In this document: positions 17,694-27,563 of the stretch, in pieces | How the letters are laid out: each line of letters opens with the position of its first letter | Numbering within the stretch: position 1 is the stretch's first letter | NCBI RefSeq assembly: GCF_030817315.1 | Contig: NZ_JAUSZF010000003.1 | Coordinates: 62,001 to 126,000 of the forward strand | Direction: 5' to 3' | Source: Sphingomonas faeni | GTDB lineage: Bacteria > Pseudomonadota > Alphaproteobacteria > Sphingomonadales > Sphingomonadaceae | Length of the DNA stretch: 64,000 nt | The notes under the pieces: model-generated | Told to the model about the DNA's origin: nothing | Databases searched by the model: none | What the model saw: only the letters and a program-made list of their open reading frames with translations | Position numbers and translations under genes: made by a program

Positions 17694-20600
17694 TGCAGAC
17701 CCGAACAGCTGGTCGTCGCCAGCACCGCCTTGGACGGTGTTGTCGGTCGCATCGCCAATAAACAGATCGTTGCCCGACCCTAGGATCGCGATCTCGAAGC
17801 CCGAAACCTGGTCGATGCCCCCCTGCGTGCCGGCATTCACCTGACCTGAAGCCAGGTTGATCTGCACCGTATCAGTCAGGTCGCCATAGAACAAAGTATC
17901 GATGCCAGCACCGCCGATCAGGAGGTCATTCCCCGCACCGCCAGAGACATAATCGTTGCCCGCGCCTGCATCGATGGTGTTGGCACCTGTGTCGCCAGTC
18001 ATAGCGTCGTCGAACGCCGAGCCCACAAGACCTTCGATCCCGCTGAGGATGTCGAAGCTTCCCCCGGCAACCTGTGCGCCCCCGAGGCTGAGGTTCGCCG
18101 TCACGCCTGCCAGTGCATCACTATACGAGGCCGTGTCGCTTCCGGTACCGCCGATAAGGGTGTTGTTGCCGAGACCGCCGTGCAGCATATCGTCGCCATC
18201 GCCACCGTTCAACGTATCGTTGCCAACGCCGCCGTCGAGGCGGTTGGCCCCAGCGTCTCCGGTCAAATTGTCATCGAAGACCGACCCGATCAGGTTCTCA
18301 ACTCCACTGATGGTATCGGAGCCGGCACCGGTCGCCTGCGCGCCGGTAAGGCCGAGACTGACCGTCACGCCGAGGGCTGCATCGGTGTAGCTCGCCGTGT
18401 CGTTTCCGGCACCGCCGATCAGGGTGTCGTCGCCGGTCCCGCCGATCAGCACGTCGTCGCCATCACCACCGTCCAGTGTGTCGTTGCCGGCCAGGCCGAT
18501 TAGTACGTCGTTGCCGCCCATGCCGCTGAGGACATCGTTGCCAGTGGCGCCCGTGAGGGTCTCGTCGGTGGCGAAGCCCGTCAGCACCAGGCTGCCGATG
18601 AACCCGTCGAAGTTGAAGGCCGTGAACCCGCCCGTGTAGCCGTTGCTGATCGCAAATATGGTCGTGAAGCTGTTGGTGACGCCCGCGCCGTCGCGGTCGC
18701 TCTGGAGCAGCAGATCTGTTCCCGACTGGACCAGACGCAGATTGCCGCTGGCAAAGGCGTTGCTGTTGGCGGTGTAACCGGTCAGCCCCAAGTTCAGAAA
18801 GCTGCTCAGTTCGAACCGGTCGCCGGTATTGCCCCGCTCAAAGTCCGTCACGCGGTTGGTTCGAGTCGTCGTGGCCACGTCGGTCGAGGAGCCGGCGGTG
18901 GCACCAACACCCAACTGGATGGTGTCCGCACCAGCGCCCAGCGTGAGTTGGTAGTTGTTGACGGTGGATGCACCGCGCATGCTGATGCTGACGATGTCGG
19001 CACCGGTTCCTGCGTCGATCGTGGCGCTGGCGACGCCGGTCAGGATGATGCGGTCGTTCCCTTCACCACCCACGACATTGACGACATCGAGGTTGCGATC
19101 GTTGGAGGTCGCACCCGGGGCCAGGTAGGTGGCGGTCGAGAGACCGACCGCAATCGCGGCCGGTGCCGCGGTGACCGTACCGCCGCGGAGTTCGATAAAG
19201 TCGTTGCCGTCGCCACCGTCCATGGTGATGTTGGTCGCTACGGCTGCGGCTGCACGCGTCACGAAAATGCTGTCGTTCCCGCCATAGCCGAACAGCGAGT
19301 CCGTCTGACCGAGCGCAGTCGTGGCGGCCACCCCGGTGTCGGTGATCAGGTTGAAGTCGTCATTGCCGCGCAACGTGTCGCCGTAGCTCGATCCGGCCAG
19401 GTATTCGATGTCGACCAGGGTATCGACACCCTCGCCACCGGTGTCCTGCGCCACGCCCTGGATCCGGAGATCGACGTTCACGCCCGCCGTCGCGTTCACA
19501 TAGGTGGCGGTGTCCAGGCCCTCGCCGCCGTTTAGAATATCGTCGCCCAGTCCACCGGACAGGGTGTCGTTGCCAAACCAGCCGTCGAGCCGGTCATTGC
19601 CCTGATTGCCGACCAGCGTGTCTGCGCTACCGCTGCCGCGCACGACGTCGTCGCCGAGACCACCGCGGAAGATCACGCGCTCGATGCTCGTGAAGGAGCC
19701 GCTTTGGACGCCGTTGACCGTAATCGCGCTATTGCCGGCCAAGTTGGCGAGATCGAAGCTGATCGCACCGGTGTGATCAGTGTAATAGGCGTAGGCAGTA
19801 TCGCTGCCGTCGCCACCATCGAACGTGTCGTCGCCGCCGTCGTTGGTGAAGACGGTGGTCAACCCGGCCGCACTCCCGCTGGCGATGCCGCCCACCAGGG
19901 TATCGTCGCCGTCGCCACCGCGCAGGATGTCGTTGCCCATGCCGCCAATGAGGCTGTCGTTACCGGCCCCACCCTCAAGCACGTCGTTACCGTCGGCGGT
20001 CGTCGCCCCGGTGTTGAACGTGTTGACATAGTCCCCGAAGATTACGTCGTTGCCGGCATTGCCGACAAGGGTATCAGCACCACCACCGCCGACTAGGAAA
20101 TCAGCGACCGAGCCGCCGACCAGACGGTTTGCCGCCGTATCGCTGCCCGTGAGCACGTTGGCGAACCCGACCGCACCGATTACGTTCTCCATGTTGGTGA
20201 TCGTGTCGCGGCCCCCGAAGGTTCCGACCGTCTGGGCGACGATGGTGTTCAGGTTGACCGAGACCGTCGACGTCGAGGCGGAATAGTCGATGGTATCCGA
20301 CCCGGCCGCGCCATCATAAATGTCGGCACCGCCGCCATCGAAGACGATGTTGTCGTTGGCATCGCCCGTAATCGTATCCGCACCAGAGCCGGTACGGACG
20401 TTCTCGAAGCCGACGATGATGTCGTTGCCGACGCCTGTAGCCTGCGCCGCCTGAACGTTCAGGTCGACCGTCACGCCCGTCGTGCCGCTGAAGGACACGG
20501 TGTCTATCCCTGCGCCGCCGTTGAGCACGTCGTCGCCAAGGCCACCGTCGATCACGTTAGCGTTGCCGTCGCCCGCCAGGACGTCGTTCCCGTCGCCACC

Positions 20601-23504
20601 GGTCAAATTCTCGATGTTGCGCAAGGCAGCGATTTGCACACCACCAACGGTGGCAACGCTGTCCGTTGCACCGTTAAGCGAGGCCGTCACGCCGGCGGTG
20701 TAGCTCGCGAACGACGCGGTATCCGATCCGGCGCCACCGTCCAGCAGGTCTACCGTGCCGCCGGCGTTTGCACCTGGGTTGAGGGTGTCGTCACCATCGC
20801 CGCCCGACAGCACGTTCTCGGCAGCATCGCCTGTGAGCGTGTCGTTAAAGGCCGAACCTTGAAGGTTCTGGAAGCCGCTGAGCGTGTCTATGCCCGCGAT
20901 TCCGGTATTCTGTACGGTACCTTGCAAAGCGAGGCTTACAGCCACTCCGGCCGTGGCGCCTGCATAGGACGCGGTGTCGTTACCAGCTCCGCCGACCAGC
21001 GTGTCGTTACCGAGCCCGCCTTCGATGACGTTGGCGTCGGCGTTGCCGATCAGCATGTCGTCGAGCCGCGAACCGATCAGGTTCTCGATACCGGTCAGCG
21101 TGTCGTTCCCTGCCGCAACGGTGTTCTGTGCTGCGCCCTGCAGGTTTAGGTCGACCGTAACGCCGGTCGCCGTGGTGCTGTTTGCCGTCACGAACGACGC
21201 AGTGTCATTACCGTTGCCGCCATTCAGGATGTCGTTAGCGATCGTTCCCTGCAGGTAGTCGTTCCCCTCTCCGCCGTCGGCCACGAGACTGCTGGTATTG
21301 TTGGTCGTGAAGATGGTCGATCCGGCCGCACCCTGAAGCGAGATATTTAGCTGGTATGTTTGACCCGCCAGCATCGGCTGGGCGACCGCCGAAGACGTAT
21401 AGCGGCCGACGCGGATGTAGTAGGTTCCCGCCGCAGCGAACGTGTAGGTGATATAGGCGTCGTCGTTGAAGCTCGTGCCCGGATCGCCCGGACCCGTATC
21501 GTTGGTGGCCAGCAAGGTCCCGGCGCCGTCGACCAACTCGATGATGCTGTCGTCCAGCGAGCCGGTGCCGTCGATGTCGAAGATAGCCTGAGCGCCCGCC
21601 GCGGTTACGTCCACGCGGTAGTATTCCAAAGCGCCCCCCGCGGCGGTGGCGTTGATGGTCGCATGCGGGATCGTGGTCGAATTGGTAATGTTGGCATTGG
21701 CATCGATATCGTAGGCGCCGGCCGTATCCACCGCAGTGGCAATGCTGCCGTTGTTGGCGGTCTGCGGCTTGGTGATGTCGGCCTTCGACGGTGCGGACTC
21801 AGGCGTCACGACGAAGCTTGTAGTAACAGTGAAGCCACCACCGATCAGACGGTCGTTGCCGGCGCCGCCAATCAGGGTATCTGCTCCCGATGCACCACCG
21901 CTGAGGATGTTATCCTGGCTGTTGCCGGTCAGCGTGTCGTTGCCGATCGTACCTCCGATATTCTCGATGTTGCGCAGCGTGTCGGTCTCGCCGTCATGGC
22001 TGACGATGACGTCCGCGCCGGTATCGTTCAGGGTGACGGTCACGCCGGTAGTGTTGGTGAAGATAACCGCGTCGCTGCCGGCACCGCCGTCGAGGATGTT
22101 GTTGGCAGTGTTGCCAACGAGGACGTCGTTGCCAGCGCCCCCCTTGACGTTCTCGATGAGTGAACGCGTGTCGTTGTTGTAGAGCAGCGACATGGCGATG
22201 TTGCCGGGCGCGAGCGACGTCAGGCCCTGATAGGCCAGGCTGTTGGCCAGCTGCGACTGGTCGAACGTTGAGAACTCGCCCGGGCGCAGATCGACCGTGA
22301 TCCCATTGGAATAGTTGCTGGCATCAATTGTGTCGTTACCGCCTCCATCCCAGACGGTGAGGAAGATTTTGTTACCCGACGGTGCGCCCTGGCCGACGCC
22401 GTTAATGAACATCTCGCCGGTCGTCTGGCTGAAGGTGTAGACGCTGTCGCCCGCATTGGTCGTATAGTTGGCGCCGTACATGTACTGGAGAGCGGCCAGA
22501 TCATACTGCATGTAGGTCTGCGGCTGGTTGATCTTCTCGCCGGCGAAGTTGCTGTTGGTGAACGGCGCCGGCGTATAGGTCATCAGCGACCAGGCTTGCC
22601 CGTCGCGGTCCGGGGTTAGCGACTGGGTACCGTAGCGCGGCGCGCCGCCAAAATAGAAGGACAGATCGCTGTTCGTGTAGTCCTGATGCCCGTGCTTTAG
22701 CCCCATCGTATGGCCGATCTCGTGCATCATGGTGGCGTAGCCCCACGTGCCCTTGAAGGCGAGGTCGTAATAGGGCTGGTTGGTACGGCCGAACCAGATG
22801 TCGCCCGAAAGGCCGCGCGTGTCGGACGGGAAGTTGCCGTAAGCCGATCCCACGTCGTTGTCTGCGCTCTGCGAGATGCGGATGTTCGCGTGAACCGTGT
22901 CCGTATCGGTAATCTCCTGGAACGTCAGGCCGGTTGCAGCCGAGAGCTGGGCGAAGGATGCGCGCGCTGCTGTCTGCTGCTGCGTGCCCAGGTCGACATG
23001 ATAGAGGCTGACGCCGTTGGTGTCATAGCCGCTGCCGTTATAGTTCGAGCCCGATGTCGGGAAGCTGTAGGTAAGGTTCAGGATACCCCATTTGGACCCG
23101 ATGAGGGTGGCATCGACGTTGCGATTGCCCGTGAAGAAATGACTTCCGTCCGGATTGGTGCCGAGAGGCAGCAACTCGCCGATGTTGTTGCCTTCCGGAT
23201 TGGCACCGGTCGGGTCTACGCTCTTCGGGTTGGCACCGTCGACGCCGTCCTTTGTTTCGCGCAAGCCCTGGCAGGCAGCGCAGTTGCAGCCGTCCATGAT
23301 CGTCAGATGGTCGATTTCGGCCAGTGGGTCCCAAGTGCCAACACCCATAGCGCCGTCGGTCAAGGGGGTGATGTTTGCTACCGGTTCGTAGGAGGCGATA
23401 ACTACCTCGTTGCCAGGCAGGTTTTCGGCATGCGACCGTGGATCCTGGGAACCAATGACATTATCATCTGCAGGCTTGATATTGCCGAGGCCCAAAATGC
23501 TCAT
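16449..23504 (-). CDS. giant RTX protein with M10 (serralysin-type) metallopeptidase domain
   Basis: A 2351-residue predicted secreted zinc protease. The zinc motif HEIGHTMGLKH runs 261-271 and the Met-turn SLMTYTP has M308, as in serralysins; an M10 C-terminal RTX region follows. Many GGxGxD nonapeptide blocks fill about 440-1935, interrupted near 570-720 by a PPC-like beta domain (YYIRVGRY). The last 414 residues (1938-2351), with four 40-residue repeats and the NTLIIA tail, equal those of the nuclease-like protein. Three Cys (73, 75, 78) sit before the catalytic domain, odd for RTX proteins. ATG 23504 has AGGGGAAG upstream. First in line with its likely secretion genes. Confidence 0.92.
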   Translation of the reverse strand: MSILGLGNIKPADDNVIGSQDPRSHAENLPGNEVVIASYEPVANITPLTDGAMGVGTWDPLAEIDHLTIMDGCNCAACQGLRETKDGVDGANPKSVDPTGANPEGNNIGELLPLGTNPDGSHFFTGNRNVDATLIGSKWGILNLTYSFPTSGSNYNGSGYDTNGVSLYHVDLGTQQQTAARASFAQLSAATGLTFQEITDTDTVHANIRISQSADNDVGSAYGNFPSDTRGLSGDIWFGRTNQPYYDLAFKGTWGYATMMHEIGHTMGLKHGHQDYTNSDLSFYFGGAPRYGTQSLTPDRDGQAWSLMTYTPAPFTNSNFAGEKINQPQTYMQYDLAALQYMYGANYTTNAGDSVYTFSQTTGEMFINGVGQGAPSGNKIFLTVWDGGGNDTIDASNYSNGITVDLRPGEFSTFDQSQLANSLAYQGLTSLAPGNIAMSLLYNNDTRSLIENVKGGAGNDVLVGNTANNILDGGAGSDAVIFTNTTGVTVTLNDTGADVIVSHDGETDTLRNIENIGGTIGNDTLTGNSQDNILSGGASGADTLIGGAGNDRLIGGGFTVTTSFVVTPESAPSKADITKPQTANNGSIATAVDTAGAYDIDANANITNSTTIPHATINATAAGGALEYYRVDVTAAGAQAIFDIDGTGSLDDSIIELVDGAGTLLATNDTGPGDPGTSFNDDAYITYTFAAAGTYYIRVGRYTSSAVAQPMLAGQTYQLNISLQGAAGSTIFTTNNTSSLVADGGEGNDYLQGTIANDILNGGNGNDTASFVTANSTTATGVTVDLNLQGAAQNTVAAGNDTLTGIENLIGSRLDDMLIGNADANVIEGGLGNDTLVGGAGNDTASYAGATAGVAVSLALQGTVQNTGIAGIDTLSGFQNLQGSAFNDTLTGDAAENVLSGGDGDDTLNPGANAGGTVDLLDGGAGSDTASFASYTAGVTASLNGATDSVATVGGVQIAALRNIENLTGGDGNDVLAGDGNANVIDGGLGDDVLNGGAGIDTVSFSGTTGVTVDLNVQAAQATGVGNDIIVGFENVRTGSGADTITGDANDNIVFDGGGADIYDGAAGSDTIDYSASTSTVSVNLNTIVAQTVGTFGGRDTITNMENVIGAVGFANVLTGSDTAANRLVGGSVADFLVGGGGADTLVGNAGNDVIFGDYVNTFNTGATTADGNDVLEGGAGNDSLIGGMGNDILRGGDGDDTLVGGIASGSAAGLTTVFTNDGGDDTFDGGDGSDTAYAYYTDHTGAISFDLANLAGNSAITVNGVQSGSFTSIERVIFRGGLGDDVVRGSGSADTLVGNQGNDRLDGWFGNDTLSGGLGDDILNGGEGLDTATYVNATAGVNVDLRIQGVAQDTGGEGVDTLVDIEYLAGSSYGDTLRGNDDFNLITDTGVAATTALGQTDSLFGYGGNDSIFVTRAAAAVATNITMDGGDGNDFIELRGGTVTAAPAAIAVGLSTATYLAPGATSNDRNLDVVNVVGGEGNDRIILTGVASATIDAGTGADIVSISMRGASTVNNYQLTLGAGADTIQLGVGATAGSSTDVATTTRTNRVTDFERGNTGDRFELSSFLNLGLTGYTANSNAFASGNLRLVQSGTDLLLQSDRDGAGVTNSFTTIFAISNGYTGGFTAFNFDGFIGSLVLTGFATDETLTGATGNDVLSGMGGNDVLIGLAGNDTLDGGDGDDVLIGGTGDDTLIGGAGNDTASYTDAALGVTVSLGLTGAQATGAGSDTISGVENLIGSVFDDNLTGDAGANRLDGGVGNDTLNGGDGDDMLHGGLGNNTLIGGTGSDTASYSDALAGVTANLSLGGAQVAGGSFDILSGIEGLVGSAFDDAMTGDTGANTIDAGAGNDYVSGGAGNDLLIGGAGIDTLFYGDLTDTVQINLASGQVNAGTQGGIDQVSGFEIAILGSGNDLFIGDATDNTVQGGAGDDQLFGSAGNDRLYGGIGSDQLFGGEGNDLLDGGMGVDFLNGGAGDDRYVIDNVGDQISEFGGSGIDTVMSSISYVLGADLENLVLTGTAAINATGNDGANYILGNAGNNVLAGGAGDDTIVTVTGTAGIKPDAGFDRIDGGSGIDTLMLGGVQSDYHVLNADGHTFLVTARGATEVSGIEQGAFGFTAAQSWSTVLTGTAAFDGLSYIAGWSDLRAVYGTDAAAGQEHFLQYGFTEGRSLSFNALDYIASWSDLRLTFGTDATAGARHFIEYGATENRDVTFDGWTYLASYSDLIQTYGANETAAAEHYIRFGADEGRATSFDAVAYAAANVDLAAAFGTDQEALARHYVTYGYAEGRALGPGAAVIAPAALVAVSADTTVPTAAFVDTNTGHHDTPLFHGEGWLVAPDVTAFETNTLIIA

Positions 23505-23886
23505 CTATGCTTCCCCTGTTTGGCACGATTATGTCGTTCTTGTTGATCAAACGCATTAACACGATCGCATCCGATCAAGATCACCGCATGCGCGGCACCT
23601 TGATTCGTTCATATTATTTTCATAGTTTCACAGCGTGCCGATATCGGCAAGGGCTAGTACGTTCATTTTGGCGGGAAGCGTCTGAAACGCTTAAAAAAAC
23701 TTGGGCGGTGGTCGGCGAAGCTTTACCTGCAAAACAAGTTGCAGACAGCCGGAATTGATTATGAACTGTCATGTTAGCTGCCGCCCGCCCTCTCATGCCT
23801 AACATACCGAAGCATATGCCGGCCCACTCGTGACTCACGGACGCGGTTGGCGTATCACAGAGTCTAGTTAGTCGAAGGAGAACGCG
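23505..23886. other. divergent promoter region
   Basis: This 382-bp AT-richer space separates the minus-strand RTX gene from the plus-strand gene at 23887 and must hold both promoters. I see no gene here and no operator I can name. Confidence 0.45.
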
Positions 23887-24450
23887 GTGCTCCGCATTTT
23901 ACTTTCATGTTCTTCGGCGCTCGCTGTATGGACGCCTTCACTTCAGGACGCGGGCATGCGCAAATCGGGTTCGATTTCACGAACGGCCATTCGGGATACA
24001 AACGAAGCAAGGCTGGAAGAGGGGGGGGGCGTCAATTTGGGTTCGACCGGACAGGACGCTATTAGCCGCGCACCTGCCGCTCAAGGCCCCATTCTAAAGC
24101 CGACTTCGGCATCTGAAAATTCGGTTGTCGCCGTCGCTGCGCAACTGGCTGACTTGTCCGCAGACGCCTTAGGGCGCCGGACGTTGTCGACGGCCTTTGT
24201 TATGGTCGGCCCTGATGGACATCTGACGATAGAATTGCGCAACGAACGCCTGCTAATCCTTCGAGATGTAGTTATGCGTGCAAAAGATTATTGCGGCGAG
24301 CTAGTACTGGGTAAATTGACCGGGAAACGATATTGTGGCCGTTATTCCGACATAGCTACGGCCCGACCTGGTGGCCCACCGGCAGTAGAAGGGCCCGATA
24401 CGGCTCTATCTAGCTCAGTTGGGAACGCGGGCACTCTAGTTGCCAACTGA
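23887..24450 (+). CDS. hypothetical protein with a G9 tract in the coding sequence
   Basis: A 187-residue protein starting at GTG 23887 behind a strong AAGGAG site. The N-terminus is weakly hydrophobic (MLRILLSCSSALAVW). The middle is low complexity; residues about 95-160 form the only structured-looking part (TAFVMVGPDGHLTIELR, LLILRDVVMRAKDYCGELVLG, KRYCGRYSDIATARPGG), with two Cys that could pair. I recognise no family. Nine consecutive G (24021-24029) encode EEGGGV, so slippage would truncate the protein before the structured region. It stands between secretion and glycan genes, suggesting an envelope role, but that is inference. Confidence 0.65.
   Translation: MLRILLSCSSALAVWTPSLQDAGMRKSGSISRTAIRDTNEARLEEGGGVNLGSTGQDAISRAPAAQGPILKPTSASENSVVAVAAQLADLSADALGRRTLSTAFVMVGPDGHLTIELRNERLLILRDVVMRAKDYCGELVLGKLTGKRYCGRYSDIATARPGGPPAVEGPDTALSSSVGNAGTLVAN
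24021..24029 (+). repeat. G9 homopolymer in the 187-residue protein gene
   Basis: Nine G in a row within codons 45-48 or so of the gene. A run of this length is prone to slipped-strand mispairing. Confidence 0.9.
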
Positions 24451-24691
24451 GGTATGTTACCGGATAGACTGGAAGATTTAGCCTGTGCATACGTCGCGTC
24501 AGCCAAAATATTGCTAACAAAAACAGTATAGATACATTTGCTTACATGATTTACTTCAAGTTATTAGGGACCAAATAAAATATTGGTATTTGATAGGGCG
24601 GCGGTTGCCTATTCCCGGTTATTATCTACCGTAAGTATAAGTTCCGGCGTTCGTAAGACCCTAAATGTCACTTATTTAATGGCGCCACGTG

Positions 24692-24722
24692 GTCTCATCA
24701 GGGCATTGCCCTGAGATGAGAC
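24692..24722. terminator. hairpin between convergent genes
   Basis: GTCTCAT pairs with ATGAGAC and inner CAGGGC with GCCCTG around an ATT loop, with a 2-nt bulge. It is between the stops of the convergent genes at 24450 and 24755 and could end transcription from both. Confidence 0.6.
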
Positions 24723-24754
24723 TCTTGTTGGCGAACGCTAGCTTGGAATTTTCA

Positions 24755-25618
24755 TCACCTGAACTGATCGACCGTTTCTTGATTTATCCGGTTTCGGTCC
24801 TGATCAACTATCCACCCCCATTTTGAGAAGTACCTTACCAAGCTCACGCAGGCATATCTAATCCTCGCAAATGAGGGTGTTGACTGACTTCTGTATTCGT
24901 GAATTACCACTTCGCTTGGGTTAAAAAGCGTCTTAGATACAGCATGTATTCGCCTAGATAAGTCAAGATCTTCGGCATAAAGAAAATACCTTTCATCGAA
25001 ATAACCTATTTGGTCCAACACCGACCGACGACACATCATAAAACAACCAGATAGAAACGGGAATTCGGCAACCGAGTCATAATTCCAGCCGCTAAACTCA
25101 TATCTATCGTTTTTAGATTTTGCCCACGTTGTGCCGCTTAGGAATCGCCTGGCTACAATATTCGCTGGGTCCGGCAAAAGTCTGCATAGGCGTTGTAATG
25201 ATCCATCAGGGTAAATAACCTTAGGCATAGCCAATCCGGCGTCTAGATGCTTATCCATAAAGGCAACCATGCCGCCGATCGCATCATCTTTTACCTCAAG
25301 GTCGGTGTTCATAATCAGATTATAACGACATCTACCTTTGCTGGCAGATAAAGCGATATTATGACCCCGCCCATACCCGAGGTTAATATTCGTGGCTATA
25401 ATAGTAACATCATCAGCCTCGATATCTGCCAATTCTATTGGCGGAGAGCTATTATCTATTAATACGATATGGAAGGATACAGCGCTTTTCCGAACCTGAG
25501 CTATGGATCGCCTGATTTCGTCTCTGCTGTTGCCAAATAAAACAAATGAAACACAAACATCAATATCTTCGGGAATTGACTGACTTGCTTGCGTCGCGAT
25601 GTGATGGAACTTACTCAA
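24755..25618 (-). CDS. family 2 glycosyltransferase (rhamnosyltransferase-like)
   Basis: A 287-residue GT-A enzyme likely adding a sugar to the lipid-linked repeat unit at the cytoplasmic membrane face. It has the N-terminal nucleotide-binding fold (FVLFGN, IVLIDNSSPP at 51-60), the GYGRGHN motif and the metal-binding NTDLEV (D106), the position of NPD in WbbL-like rhamnosyltransferases, then SGCFMMCRRSVLDQIGYFDERYFLYAEDLDLSRR. The start appears to be TTG 25618; no ATG is near. The gene is AT-rich compared with neighbours, suggesting transfer. dTDP-rhamnose genes at 41.7-45.2 kb could provide its donor. Confidence 0.85.
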   Translation of the reverse strand: MSKFHHIATQASQSIPEDIDVCVSFVLFGNSRDEIRRSIAQVRKSAVSFHIVLIDNSSPPIELADIEADDVTIIATNINLGYGRGHNIALSASKGRCRYNLIMNTDLEVKDDAIGGMVAFMDKHLDAGLAMPKVIYPDGSLQRLCRLLPDPANIVARRFLSGTTWAKSKNDRYEFSGWNYDSVAEFPFLSGCFMMCRRSVLDQIGYFDERYFLYAEDLDLSRRIHAVSKTLFNPSEVVIHEYRSQSTPSFARIRYACVSLVRYFSKWGWIVDQDRNRINQETVDQFR

Positions 25619-25781
25619 TTGATTGTATCCTGAGGCTTGGTTGTGCGATCGTTATACCGATCGTCATACTGGAAGTGGGGTGCTGGCGGATAGCGAAAAA
25701 AATGGATCGAGTCCGAGCAAACAAATAGCGCGGCCGTTCAAACGCATTGCCGTGGAAAAGGGACGGGTCTACATATCGAGA

Positions 25782-26603
25782 ATGGTAACAGTAGCAATTA
25801 CAGGCATTACAGGCCTGGCTGGGGGGCGTGTCGCGCACGCATTAAATGCGGCAGGTCATCGTGTCATTGGCATAAGCCGAACGGCATCGGGCGACGGAGC
25901 GGGAGGAATAATCCGTACTGTGGCAGATCTAACTGACGTAGTAAGTCTAACCGCAGCGCTGCACGGATGTGACGCGGTCTTTCATTTCGCTGATCGTGCC
26001 GACCGTAAGTCCTATGAAGAGGCCCACGTTGGGATCGCGGCTACCAATCTGACAGCAATCCGAGCTGCGTGTGAGGCTAATGGTATATCGCGCATTGTCG
26101 CGGCTAGCTCGATTTATGCCGAACGCCGTGACCGGCCAGACGATAGATACGTGCGGTCCAAAAAAGCCATGGAGGCGGCGGGGTTGGCCCCAATATCGGC
26201 GCCCCCAGCGTTGATCTTGCGACTGCCTCCTTTGCACGGTCAGGGGGCACGTGGAGCTGTGCGGCATATTGCGAACGCAGTCGCTAAAGGGTGGCCGCTG
26301 CCTTTCGCCGTCGCTAAGGCCCCCCGTCGCTTTCTTTCGCTAGACGCATTAGCTGACCTGTGCGTTCATTTGTTGCAGATTGATAATTCAATCTTTGCGC
26401 GAGCAGCCGGAAAAATTTGGGTACCCGTAAATGTACAGCAAGGAAGCCTCGCCGCCCTCACGCGTGCTTTCGGACAAGGGAAGGCAAGGCTGCTACCTGT
26501 CCCTTGGATTGATCGCATTCTTGGCGGACACGTATCTCGGCAACAACTCGAGAATGATCGTGACGCACTTGAGAATGCGATAGGATGGCAGGCAAAATAT
26601 TAG
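25782..26603 (+). CDS. NAD-dependent epimerase/dehydratase
   Basis: A 273-residue extended SDR enzyme. The cofactor motif GITGLAG is at residues 7-13, the serine motif AASSIY follows, and the catalytic pair is in YVRSK. Start ATG 25782 puts the Rossmann strand at the N-terminus; an in-frame upstream start at 25623 would add 53 non-homologous residues. It is shorter than GalE, and resembles the UDP-sugar 4-epimerases encoded beside initiating sugar transferases. The substrate cannot be set. It is divergent from the glycosyltransferase at 24755. G6 (LAGGRV) lies near its start. Confidence 0.78.
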   Translation: MVTVAITGITGLAGGRVAHALNAAGHRVIGISRTASGDGAGGIIRTVADLTDVVSLTAALHGCDAVFHFADRADRKSYEEAHVGIAATNLTAIRAACEANGISRIVAASSIYAERRDRPDDRYVRSKKAMEAAGLAPISAPPALILRLPPLHGQGARGAVRHIANAVAKGWPLPFAVAKAPRRFLSLDALADLCVHLLQIDNSIFARAAGKIWVPVNVQQGSLAALTRAFGQGKARLLPVPWIDRILGGHVSRQQLENDRDALENAIGWQAKY

Positions 26604-26722
26604 CCTGCGGCCGGCATAGCCCGGCAATTAAAACGGTTTCTCTCTTGGCTGATCCGTAAGGGGATACCCGTCGCCACAGTTCCTCTATTCAGGATTCCTA
26701 CCGGAACAGGAGGCTGCCATGG

Positions 26723-27039
26723 ATGGCGCGGTCTTCGTCGGTAGCTCTTCGGGATAGAGTTGTAACGGCGATCGCGGCTGGTCTGTCGCGTCGGCAGGCG
26801 GCGGTACGGTTCGGTGTCAGCGCTGTGAGCGCCATCCGGGGCAGTAGCTTGCAGACCAGCACGGAACGCCGGCGCCACGCCAGCAGGGTGGCGATCGATG
26901 CTTGATTAATATCAAGACGCATGCCGGGTTGATTGTGGCCACTTACAAGGCGACGCCTAACATCATCTGGCTGAGTTGCAGGCGTCTTTTGCCGATTACG
27001 CCACCGAGGTCGCACTCGGCACGATATGGCTGTTCATCA
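26723..27039 (+). pseudogene. IS630-family transposase remnant
   Basis: From ATG 26723 the frame gives MARSSSVALRDRVVTAIAAG, then LSRRQAAVRFGVSAVSAIR, the N-terminal helix-turn-helix of IS630 transposases. Farther on, another frame encodes LAELQASFADYATEVALGTIWLF, from the next conserved segment. Stops and deletions separate them, and the old IS66 end at about 27040 cuts the remainder off. Confidence 0.75.
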
Positions 27040-27139
27040 GTCTGCATCCGGCGAGAGGCATCTGGCGGGTGATGGTCCGAGCTGAGATGTTAGCCACAGT
27101 GCAAGCACCGTGATTTACACCGTGGCGAGAGACGTGGCG

Positions 27140-27463
27140 ATGACCCAGATTACTGTACTGTCCGGCGTTGAGCGCGTCGCCATTGGAGCGACGGGCGCAA
27201 GCTTGCCCTGGTGAAGGCAGCCATTATGCCAGGCGCGCCGGTTGCCGCTATCGCCCGTTGCCAACGTCTCGCCCTCGTCAATCTACCGTTGGCGGCGCAA
27301 ACTGTGCAGCAAGCTTGCGCAGCGACCGGCTTTGCAGCTGTGGCCGTTCATGCGTATCCGCCCGAGACCGACCGTGCTGGTCATCGAGCTCAGCGGTGTG
27401 ACCATCGTGCGGCTGGCGGCGTGTCTGCTAGCTTGCTGATAGCGACGTTGCGCGAGCTCAAAG
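27140..27463 (+). pseudogene. broken IS66 tnpA (OrfA) of copy A-old
   Basis: It is a close relative of the intact tnpA at 27564, starting with ATGACCCAGATTACTG, but has small deletions and frameshifts (for instance in the VERRRHW region). It is cut at 27463 by the younger element; its last 8 bases GCTCAAAG reappear at 30257. Confidence 0.8.
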
Positions 27464-27563
27464 GTGTGCATCCGGTGAGGGGCATCTGGCGGGTGACGGT
27501 CTGAGCTGAGATGTTAGCCACAGTGCAAGCACCGTGGTTTGCACCGTGGCTAGAGACGTGGCG

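Noticed and set aside
18948..22163. Several long plus-strand frames and regular repeats opposite the M10 RTX gene, which could suggest a repeat array
   Set aside because: The periodicity is that of GGxGxD nonapeptide codons on the minus strand. There is no constant repeat plus unique spacer, so it is not CRISPR, and the plus frames are shadows.
27211..27504. Hypothetical protein frames within the first IS66 tnpA copy
   Set aside because: They are frames of the broken tnpA, as alignment with the intact copy at 27564 shows.
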